A DNA stretch of 25,682 nucleotides from Deltaproteobacteria bacterium UBA2385. GTDB taxonomy: Bacteria > Myxococcota_A > UBA796 > UBA2385. Where the stretch lies: assembly GCA_002343455.1 (NCBI GenBank), contig DDSR01000121.1, positions 1-25,682 of the forward strand, written 5' to 3'. Shown in pieces: positions 1 through 7,420 of this stretch. The position numbers and the translations under genes are program-made. The notes below the pieces were generated by a model. That model was not told where the DNA came from. It made no database searches and saw only the letters and a list, made by a program, of their open reading frames with translations. Position 1 is the stretch's first letter. Every line of letters begins with the position of its first letter.

Positions 1-38
1 CGACCTCCCCACCCCCACCCCGCCCGACCTCCCTCCCC

Positions 39-1334
39 TTGGGGCGAACCCCGACCCTGCCCGGAATGGACGGTCTGGAGCGCTACCTCGACCTGGGCCC
101 GCTGGGCGAGGGCGGCACGGCACAGGTCCGCCGGGTCCGCGACCAGGAGCTGCACCGCACGGTCGCGATGAAGATCATCCACCCCGAGCGCTCCGACCAC
201 AGCCTCGCCCTGGCCCGCTTCATCGAGGAGATCCAGATCACCGCGCAGCTTCAGCATCCCGGCATCGTCCCGCTCTACGACGCCGGTCGCCTGCCCGACG
301 GGCGGGTCTGGTTCACGATGAAGGAGGTGAGGGGAAACACCCTGGGCGAGACCATCCGTCGGGCCTACGCCGCGCCTGCACCGGCGAGCGCGCAGCCGGT
401 CTCACAGCCGGTCTCACAGCCGGGCTCGGTCGGTGGCCTGCGCTGGCTGGTCGGGCTCCTCCATCGGGTCAGCCTGGCGGTGGCCTACGCCCACGAGCGC
501 GGGGTGCTGCACCGCGATCTGAAGCCCGCCAACATCATGATCGGCGATCTGGGGGAGGTCTGGGTGATGGACTGGGGGCTGAGCAAGCCGCCGCCGGGGG
601 GCGAGCCGGTCGAGGACGCCATCGCGGTGGAGCGCTCGCGCGAGGGGACCCTGCTCGGTAGGGTCGTCGGCACCCCGGCCTACATGGCCCCCGAGCAGGC
701 CGCCGGCCAGAACGACTCGCTGGACACCCGGGCGGACATCTACGCCTTGGGGGCCATCCTCTACGAGATCCTGGCGGGCCGCTCGCCCTACCCGGGGACC
801 AACGCCCGCGAGGTCCTCCGCCAGGTCCGGGCGGGGCCTCCCGCGCCGCCCCAGGCCCCGCCCGGGCAGCCGGTCGAGCTGCCCCGCGCGCTGCTCGAGA
901 CCTGCGAGCGGGCCATGGCCCGGGCACCCGAGGACCGCTTCGCCTCCGTCCGGCAGCTCGCCGGGGCCCTGGAGGCCTGGCTGCAGGGCTGGCAGCTCCA
1001 CACCCGCACGATCCCCGCCGGTACGGTCTTCGCTCGGGAGGGCGAGGCCGGCAGCACCGCCTGGATCCTCCAGGCCGGCCGCTGCCGCGTCTACCGGACC
1101 GTGGAGGGCCAGGAGCTGGAGCTCGGGGAGCTGGGGCCGGGCGAGGTCTGCGGCGAGACGGCGGCGATGACCGGCAGCACCCGCATCGCCAGCGTGCAGG
1201 CCCTCACCGAGCTGCGCGTGACCGAGGTCGACCGCAGCGCGCTGGCCGAGGCGTTGCGCCTGGACTCCCCGCTGGGCGCCTTCGTCCTGGCCCTGGCCCA
1301 CCGCTACCGCGAGGCGGCGCTCGGCAGCCGCTGA
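39..1334 (+). CDS. Ser/Thr protein kinase with C-terminal cyclic-nucleotide-binding-like domain (5' end uncertain)
   Basis: Hanks-type (PknB-like) protein kinase, predicted to phosphorylate Ser/Thr in the cytoplasm. Numbering from the TTG at 39: glycine-rich loop GEGGTAQV 23-30, ATP-binding Lys45, catalytic loop HRDLKPAN 158-165 with Asp160, metal-binding DWG 178-180 (a DFG variant), APE 217-219. Residues about 322-405 form a cNMP-binding-like domain with a phosphate-cassette-like segment (CGETAAM then TRIAS, Arg382), so kinase activity may respond to a nucleotide. There is no transmembrane segment. A Pro/Ser/Gln-rich insert (about 111-133) lies inside the kinase domain. The frame is open to the window edge and encodes proline-rich sequence; no Shine-Dalgarno precedes TTG 39 or ATG 66. 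Related kinases often have such an N-terminal tail, so the true start may be outside the window. The hydrolase gene follows after 35 bases, probably in the same operon. Confidence 0.9.
   Translation: MGRTPTLPGMDGLERYLDLGPLGEGGTAQVRRVRDQELHRTVAMKIIHPERSDHSLALARFIEEIQITAQLQHPGIVPLYDAGRLPDGRVWFTMKEVRGNTLGETIRRAYAAPAPASAQPVSQPVSQPGSVGGLRWLVGLLHRVSLAVAYAHERGVLHRDLKPANIMIGDLGEVWVMDWGLSKPPPGGEPVEDAIAVERSREGTLLGRVVGTPAYMAPEQAAGQNDSLDTRADIYALGAILYEILAGRSPYPGTNAREVLRQVRAGPPAPPQAPPGQPVELPRALLETCERAMARAPEDRFASVRQLAGALEAWLQGWQLHTRTIPAGTVFAREGEAGSTAWILQAGRCRVYRTVEGQELELGELGPGEVCGETAAMTGSTRIASVQALTELRVTEVDRSALAEALRLDSPLGAFVLALAHRYREAALGSR
393..424 (+). repeat. 12-bp in-frame tandem repeat in the kinase gene
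   Basis: The unit CAGCCGGTCTCA occurs twice perfectly (393-404, 405-416) and a third copy is partial (from 417). It encodes a repeated Gln-Pro-Val-Ser in a flexible insert of the kinase domain. The unit is a multiple of three, so copy-number change would not shift the frame. Confidence 0.85.
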
Positions 1335-1369
1335 GCCCGGACTGGTGCGCGAGGAGCGCGCGAGGCAGT

Positions 1370-3175
1370 ATGCGCCCCATGCTCGACCGCACTCACATCG
1401 GCAAGGTCCTCGACGGTCTGGGCCAGCTCCTCCTCCCCGCCGCCCTCGGCGCCGCGCTCGGCTACTACGCCAGCGACCAGGGCCTGCCGCTGCTGCCCGA
1501 TATGCTCGGCCTGCTGCTGCTGGCCGGGCTGCTGGGGGTGATCCTGGTCCTGGCCGGCAAGGTCCTGGGGGGCAAGGCGCACCAGGGGGACCGCCTGCGC
1601 AAGCGCGTGGTCGCCGTGATGGTCCTCGGCGTCCTGGCCCTGGGGGGCCGGCTGGCGCTCTTCTACGCCGAGCAGGACAGCCCCCTGACCTCGCTGCCCC
1701 GCGAGGATCTGCAGCAGGCCTACATGGTCGACCTGCAGCGCTTCCGCGAGCTGGACGCCTCGATCGAGGCCACCCTGCGCCGCCTGGAGGCGCAGCCCTG
1801 GCTCGGCCCCGCCGCCGGCTCCGATGTGCTGGACCCCGAGCAGGAGCTGCTGCTGCTGGACAGCTTCGAGTCCTTGTGGGCGGCGACCGTGGAGCTGGAC
1901 GAGCTGCGCCTCTTCTACGAGGACTGGTACCGCTTCGACCCCAGCCGCCTGCAGCGGGCCTGGCACTTGCGCAGCTTCCTGCTGACCTTCGCGGCCGAGC
2001 TGAGCCTGCACCAGTCCGCCGCCCGGATGAGCACCCTGCTGGAGAGCAACAAGAACGCCCGCAAGCTGCTGGAGGCCCCCCGCCCCGAGCGCGGCCTGCC
2101 CCGCACCGCCTGGAGCGTCTACCGGCAGGAGCTGCTGGGGACCCGGGATCAGACCCGGGTGCTGGCCGGCGACCAGTACCTGAAGCTGCTGGCCCGCGCC
2201 TCGCGAGGCCGAGAGGAGGCCGCCGAGCTGGGCCTCTCCTGGCTCTGGCGGCGCTGCGAGGCCCACCTGGAGACCATCGAGCAGGTCGCCCCCATCCAGC
2301 GGGCCGAGCTGCTGGCCCGCGCCGACGCGCAGGTGCTCAAGCGCAGCCTGAAGCGGGCCTGGTACCCGGCCCAGCGCGGGGTCGCCGAGGCGATGGGCGA
2401 CACCCGGGCCCGGCGCATCGGCTGGTACCTGATCCCCGAAGACCAGCAGGCAGCCGCCATGGCCCTCTCCGAGCCCGGCGACATCCTGCTCTCCCGCAAG
2501 AACTGGTACCTCTCCAACGCCGGCCTGCCCGGCTTCTGGCCGCACGCCCTGCTCTACCTGGGCACCCCTGAACAGTTGGGGGCCTGGGCCGAGGACCCCG
2601 AGATCCGCGCCTGGATCCGCGAGGAGAGCGGGCTGGATCTGGATCTGCCGGGCTTCCTGGCCCTGCGTCACCCGGCGGCCTGGGCCCGCTACGCCTCGCA
2701 GGAGGACGGGCACCCCCATGTGATCATCGAGGCCATCAGCGAGGGGGTCGTCTTCAGCACCATGCCCCACGCCGCCGGCGACTACCTCGCCGGGATGCGC
2801 CCCCGCCTCTCCCGCAAGGCCCGCGCCCAGGCCATCGAGGCCGCCTTCCACCACCTGGACAAGCCCTACGACTTCGACTTCGACTTCGCCACGGACGCGG
2901 CGCTGGTCTGTACGGAGCTGGTCTGGCGCAGCTACCGCCCCGCGCCCGGCAAGGAGGGCGTGGAGCTGCCCCTGGTCTCGCTGGCCGGCCGTCGTACATT
3001 ACCCGCCAACGAGCTGGCGAAGCTCTACGCCGAGCAGGCCGCGGGTGAGGAGCCCTTCCTGGACTTCGTCTTCTTCATCGACGCCAGCGAGCGGGAGCGG
3101 CGGACCTGGATGGAGGACGAGGCGGCCTTCCGGGCGAGCCCGGCGCGGTCGAGGCTGGACGTGGCGGTGCAGTAG
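1370..3175 (+). CDS. Membrane-anchored permuted papain-like hydrolase (YiiX/YebB, peptidase C92 type)
   Basis: The 601-residue protein has N-terminal hydrophobic segments at about 17-33, 45-66 and 79-100, then a long helical region (about 110-345), then a circularly permuted NlpC/P60-like domain (about 365-575). The domain opens with the family hallmark PGDILLSR at 369-376. It continues with PHALLYLG (His392), IEAISEGV (Glu454) and ALVCTELVWRSY (Cys514), giving the expected His, Glu and Cys in the permuted order. Known relatives cleave amide or ester bonds in peptides or lipids; the substrate here cannot be read from sequence. ATG 1370 has GAGG four bases upstream; an in-frame ATG at 1379 is possible. 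It follows the kinase gene on the same strand and ends 27 bases from the convergent tamB stop. Confidence 0.85.
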   Translation: MRPMLDRTHIGKVLDGLGQLLLPAALGAALGYYASDQGLPLLPDMLGLLLLAGLLGVILVLAGKVLGGKAHQGDRLRKRVVAVMVLGVLALGGRLALFYAEQDSPLTSLPREDLQQAYMVDLQRFRELDASIEATLRRLEAQPWLGPAAGSDVLDPEQELLLLDSFESLWAATVELDELRLFYEDWYRFDPSRLQRAWHLRSFLLTFAAELSLHQSAARMSTLLESNKNARKLLEAPRPERGLPRTAWSVYRQELLGTRDQTRVLAGDQYLKLLARASRGREEAAELGLSWLWRRCEAHLETIEQVAPIQRAELLARADAQVLKRSLKRAWYPAQRGVAEAMGDTRARRIGWYLIPEDQQAAAMALSEPGDILLSRKNWYLSNAGLPGFWPHALLYLGTPEQLGAWAEDPEIRAWIREESGLDLDLPGFLALRHPAAWARYASQEDGHPHVIIEAISEGVVFSTMPHAAGDYLAGMRPRLSRKARAQAIEAAFHHLDKPYDFDFDFATDAALVCTELVWRSYRPAPGKEGVELPLVSLAGRRTLPANELAKLYAEQAAGEEPFLDFVFFIDASERERRTWMEDEAAFRASPARSRLDVAVQ

Positions 3176-3202
3176 CGCTGCCCCTCCCGCTCGCGCTGGG
3201 GC

Positions 3203-6200
3203 TCACCTGCGCCGCGTCCAGTTCAGCTCCACCGCGTCCTGCCCCGCCGTGCCGTGCCGGAGCTCCAGCTCCCAGGGGCCGCCGATGGCGTACTCGACGG
3301 TGAGCGTCAGGTAGCTTCGGGTCACGTCGTTCGCGGTGTTGTCGATGTCGACGACGACGAAGAGGCGGCGGCCGATTCGTTTGCCGATGCGGGCGGTCTC
3401 GTTGCCGACGACGAGCAGATCGGGGGCCAGGACCATCGAGGCGGCCTGCTCGCCCTGTCGGCCAAGGGCCTGCCCGACGCTGGTCAGCAGCATCGCCATG
3501 GCCGCGGAGCTGGCGCCGTCGTCCCCCTCGCCGGTGGTCATCTCGGAGGCCGGCTTGTCGAAGAGCAACATGGAGATCACATCGTCTTGCGAGGCATACT
3601 CGGCGGAGCTGAGGTCGACGACGGGTGCGGCGGTCTGTCCGGTGATCCTGGCGTCGACCAGCCCGTAGGTGCGGGTGTCGTAGCTCGCGCTCACCGCCAG
3701 CACCGGGTTGGCGAAGTCCTGGCCCGTGAAGGTGATGGTGGAGCTCCCGTCGATCTCGAAGGGCTTGCCGAAGATCACCACATCGCCCCGGGAGACCTCG
3801 ACCTGGCCGGTCAGGGAGAGTGCGCCGTCCTGAATCGCCGCGAAGACGGTCCCATCGGTCTGGGCGTCGAGCTGGAGGGTGGCCAGCGGACCCAGCAGCC
3901 CGCCCAGCGTGCCGCCCAGGGGCAGGCGGGCCTCCAGGAAGGCGGCCCGGTTCAGATCGAGGGCGAGGTTGACCGTCAGCCACTCGGGCATCCCCGCCTC
4001 TTCCGCGGCCGCCAGCTCCTCCAGGTCTTCCCGCTCTTCCCGCTCTTCCCGCTCTTCCCGCTCCGGATCTCCCCCCCGATGGACCGTCAGCCAGGGCGGG
4101 TGCTCCCGCGCCGCCGGGCCCCGGAAGAACCGCTCATCCAGCGCGAGCTGCGCGTCCTCGACCTCCAGGGAGCCGTTCACCCGGATCTTCGGCGGGGTCC
4201 CGCTGAAGAGCAGCTTGCCGGTCCCCACCCGCAGGTACCGGTCGGGCAGGGCGGAGATCAGCGTCCGATCGAATTCCAGCCGGCCCTCCCACTCGCCCAG
4301 GGTCGTGCCCTCCAAGGCGGCCTCGACCTCGCCCTGGACCGTGCCCTCCCGCGCGTCCTTCTTCCTCGATCCCGGCTCGCGGGTGCGGACGAAGAGGTCC
4401 CGCAGCGACAGCGCGCGCTCGTCGACCCGCAGCTCGAAGCGCATATCGTCGTAGACCACCCCGGTGTCGATCAGGTGGAAGCCGACCCCGTCGGCCGAGG
4501 CCCGCAGCTGCCCGGTGGGAGCCGTCAAGGCGCCGCCCAGCGCCCCCTCGATCACCACCTGCCCGTGGGCCTCCTGCATCCCGGGCCAGAGCGCCGCCAC
4601 CGCCTCGACCGGGATGCCCGTCCCGCCCACCTCGATGCGCAGCCCCTGGCGGTCCAGCTGGGGGCGCAGCGCCTCTCCCGCACGCAGCTGCACGGGCAGG
4701 AAGGCGTCGACCACCAGGTCACCGGCACTGCCGAAGCCGAGCTCGGCGCGCAGCTCGGTGCCCCCCGTCGCGGGGCCGAGGCTGAGGGTGGCGACCTCCA
4801 CCGGGATCTCGCCCAGGCGGGCCTCGTCCAGGTGCAGGTCCGCGGTGATGAGCGGGGCGTCGGGCGAGCCCTGGATGCTGAGCTCGCCCTTCAGCGTGCC
4901 CTGGGCCGTGTCGGGGATGGAGACGAAGGCGTCCAGGCTCTGCAGCGGCAGATCGGGTCGCAGGACCAGGTCCAGCGCGGAGAGCCAGGTCGAGGGGGCG
5001 CCCAGATCGACCTTGGGGCCCTCGCCCAGCAGCGACGCGGCGACGGTGTTCAGGTGCAGGCGCGCGCCACCCTCCAGGCGAGCCCGCTGCTGACCGTCCT
5101 CGATCATGGACAGATCGACCACCAGCGCCTCGTCCTGGCTGGAGGCCGTCACGATGAAGCCCGCCGCCTCGGCCCCCCGCCGGGGAGGCGGCAGCAGGAT
5201 GTCGGCGTCGAGGGCGACATCGGGCCGCAGGGGGCTGCCCGTGACCCTCGCCTGGAGGGCCCCCTCCAGCTCGGGGAGCTCGATCCCGTCCAGCAGCGCG
5301 TTCCAGCGGTCGGTGCTGCCCTTCTGCAGCACCAGCAGCAGGTCCACCGGCTCGCGGGGCAGCAGGCCGGGTTGGTCCAGGGCGAGGCGGAGGGGGAGGG
5401 AGCCGACCAGGGTGGCGAGGGTCTGTTCACCGTCGCCGGCCTGGAGATCGACCTCGACCCGATCGTCGGCGCCTCGCAGATCGAGCTGGGCGTCCAGGCC
5501 GCGCACGGCGCCGGGTAGCACCAGCTCGCGCACCCGGACCCTGGCCACGACGATGGGCCGAGGGGCGCTGCCGCTGAGCTCGACCGTGGCGCTGGCGAGG
5601 CCGCTCAGCCCGGCGAGCTGGGGCACGAAGAGCGCCAGGCTGTCCAGGGACAGATCGACCAGCGTCGCCTCCACCGCCAGCGGTCCCTTCAGTTGGGCGC
5701 TGCCCGAGGCCCGCAGAGAGGAGCTGCCCGAGGCCAGGGCCAGCCGCAGGTCGCGGACGCCGCCCTCGACCAGGGTCGCGCTCTGGATCCCTTCGCCCAG
5801 CCAGACCTCGCCGGGGGCCGGGGAGAGCAGCAGTCGGGTCAGCACGAAGCGCTGTTCGTCCAGGTCGCCGCTGCCGTCGAGGCCGACGATCGTTCGTTCA
5901 CCGTCGAGCAGGTCGACGGTGGCGCGGGCCTGGTCCCCGTGCAGCGAGAGCAGGGCTCGCCCGCGATCGGCCGCCAGCGGCCCGGCCTGGACCCCGCTGA
6001 TCCGCAGGTTGCCCTCCACATCCAGCACCCCTGCCCGCCAGGAGCCGGCGATCGGGCCCTCCAGGCGCCGGATCGACACCTCCGGCCCCGAGCCCAGCCC
6101 CCGTCCCTGGAGCTGCCCCTCCAGCTCGGCGGCGATCTCCTCGCCCGACCAGTCCACCTGCCCCTCTCCCGCGAACCGGCCCTCTCCCCTCAGGCCGGTG

Positions 6201-7420
6201 ACGCCGTAGCGACCCAGATCCGAGAGCTGCACCACCGCGCCGTGGATCGTGGCCTCGGCGAACTCTGCCGGGACATCGATCAGCCCCTGGACATCCACGG
6301 CCCCCGTCGGGGTCGAGGCGGACAGCTCCTGCACCACGACCAGCCCCTCGGAGAGGGCGAGGCGACTGTCCAGGTGGGCCTCCCCGAAGGGCTCGGCGAC
6401 GGTGGCATGGAGCGAGACCCGGGCGAGTCCGTCCACCTGTTCGGGCCAGCCCAGGCCCTCACCCTCGGCCTCGATCTGCCCGCTCAGCAGCAGGGGCTCC
6501 AGATCGCGGACGAAGCGGTCCAGGGCGAGGTCGACGGTGTCGAGCTGCACGCTCCAGAGCGGACGCTCCAGGCCCAGGTCCAGGCTCACCTCCAGGGAGA
6601 GGGGGCCGCCGGGGGTCTGCAGCGCCAGGGTGCTCGACGGCGCCGTCATGCTGCCCTCCAGCTCGCCGCTGAGCTCGGAGACGCCCGTCACCGGCAGGTC
6701 CAGGGGCAGCTGATCGGCGTCGACGAGCAGGGAGCGCAGCGCCAGGTCGACCCGGGGCTCGTCCTGACCCAGGTCCAGCAGATCGCCGTCGAGCAGGACG
6801 TGGTGCGGTCCGGCGTACAGCTCCAGGTCGTCGATCAGGACGTCGTCGTCCCGGATGGTCAGGCCCCCGTAGAGCACGGCCCGCCGCAGGATGAGCCTCT
6901 GTTCATCCAGGTGGATCGACAGCACCGAGGACTGGATGGCGATCTCGTCGAGCACCAGGGTGATCGGCAGGCCCGCCCAGGGCTGGGAGGGGGTGTCGGG
7001 GGCCGAGGGGTCTGTCCAGATCGTGGCGATGTCCAGGCCGGCCTCGGTCTGGTGCAGCTCGGCGCGCAGGCCCTGGATCTGGACCCGCTCGATGACCAGC
7101 CGGCGGCGCAGGAGCCCGACCAGCTCGTAGTCCAGCTCGATGCTGGTGCAGCCGACCAGCTCGCGGCCGGCTCCGTCCTTGAGGGCCACCCCCTCCAGGC
7201 GCAGCCAGGTGCGCAGATCGGTCTGCAGGGAGGCGATCTCCAGGCTGCCTTCGTGCGGCTGGGCGCGCTGCAGCACCTCGGCCAGCAGGAAGGCGGAGCC
7301 GTTCTCGCCCCGCAGCCAGGCCAGCATCCCGACGAGGCCGACCAGCACCAGGACCAGCACCGTGCCCAGGATCCCCAGCAGCCACAGCAGGATGCGGCCC
7401 ACCAGCCGCCCGGCCTTCAG
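3203..7420 (-). CDS. tamB: TamB/AsmA-superfamily intermembrane bridge protein (DUF490)
   Basis: About 1,405 residues (E. coli TamB is 1,259). One N-terminal transmembrane helix (about residues 8-34) follows a short basic stretch. A very long beta-rich periplasmic region comes next, then the TamB C-terminal domain over the last ~265 residues. The domain carries the typical SQDDVISMLLFDKP segment and ends in alternating beta strands. TamB-family proteins span the periplasm as a lipid-conducting groove and work with a TamA-type barrel. Start choice: CTG 7420 overlaps the upstream stop and has GGAGG four bases before it. GTG 7402 is the nearest standard codon but lacks a well-placed ribosome site. 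ATG 7561 would overlap tamL by 145 bases and seems wrong. A charged Glu/Arg insert lies near residues 1,117-1,135. Last gene of the yihY-tamL-tamB unit. Confidence 0.9.
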   Translation of the reverse strand: MKAGRLVGRILLWLLGILGTVLVLVLVGLVGMLAWLRGENGSAFLLAEVLQRAQPHEGSLEIASLQTDLRTWLRLEGVALKDGAGRELVGCTSIELDYELVGLLRRRLVIERVQIQGLRAELHQTEAGLDIATIWTDPSAPDTPSQPWAGLPITLVLDEIAIQSSVLSIHLDEQRLILRRAVLYGGLTIRDDDVLIDDLELYAGPHHVLLDGDLLDLGQDEPRVDLALRSLLVDADQLPLDLPVTGVSELSGELEGSMTAPSSTLALQTPGGPLSLEVSLDLGLERPLWSVQLDTVDLALDRFVRDLEPLLLSGQIEAEGEGLGWPEQVDGLARVSLHATVAEPFGEAHLDSRLALSEGLVVVQELSASTPTGAVDVQGLIDVPAEFAEATIHGAVVQLSDLGRYGVTGLRGEGRFAGEGQVDWSGEEIAAELEGQLQGRGLGSGPEVSIRRLEGPIAGSWRAGVLDVEGNLRISGVQAGPLAADRGRALLSLHGDQARATVDLLDGERTIVGLDGSGDLDEQRFVLTRLLLSPAPGEVWLGEGIQSATLVEGGVRDLRLALASGSSSLRASGSAQLKGPLAVEATLVDLSLDSLALFVPQLAGLSGLASATVELSGSAPRPIVVARVRVRELVLPGAVRGLDAQLDLRGADDRVEVDLQAGDGEQTLATLVGSLPLRLALDQPGLLPREPVDLLLVLQKGSTDRWNALLDGIELPELEGALQARVTGSPLRPDVALDADILLPPPRRGAEAAGFIVTASSQDEALVVDLSMIEDGQQRARLEGGARLHLNTVAASLLGEGPKVDLGAPSTWLSALDLVLRPDLPLQSLDAFVSIPDTAQGTLKGELSIQGSPDAPLITADLHLDEARLGEIPVEVATLSLGPATGGTELRAELGFGSAGDLVVDAFLPVQLRAGEALRPQLDRQGLRIEVGGTGIPVEAVAALWPGMQEAHGQVVIEGALGGALTAPTGQLRASADGVGFHLIDTGVVYDDMRFELRVDERALSLRDLFVRTREPGSRKKDAREGTVQGEVEAALEGTTLGEWEGRLEFDRTLISALPDRYLRVGTGKLLFSGTPPKIRVNGSLEVEDAQLALDERFFRGPAAREHPPWLTVHRGGDPEREEREEREEREDLEELAAAEEAGMPEWLTVNLALDLNRAAFLEARLPLGGTLGGLLGPLATLQLDAQTDGTVFAAIQDGALSLTGQVEVSRGDVVIFGKPFEIDGSSTITFTGQDFANPVLAVSASYDTRTYGLVDARITGQTAAPVVDLSSAEYASQDDVISMLLFDKPASEMTTGEGDDGASSAAMAMLLTSVGQALGRQGEQAASMVLAPDLLVVGNETARIGKRIGRRLFVVVDIDNTANDVTRSYLTLTVEYAIGGPWELELRHGTAGQDAVELNWTRRR
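4026..4061 (-). repeat. 9-bp tandem repeat, four copies, inside tamB
   Basis: The plus-strand unit TCTTCCCGC is repeated four times without change. On the coding strand it encodes repeated Arg-Glu-Glu in a charged insert just before the conserved TamB C-terminal domain. It is in frame, so expansion or contraction changes only the length of this segment. Confidence 0.9.

Noticed and set aside
3176..3202. Bidirectional terminator between the convergent hydrolase and tamB genes
   Set aside because: Only a short GCCCC/GGGGC pairing around a 13-base loop is visible, with no T-tract on either strand.
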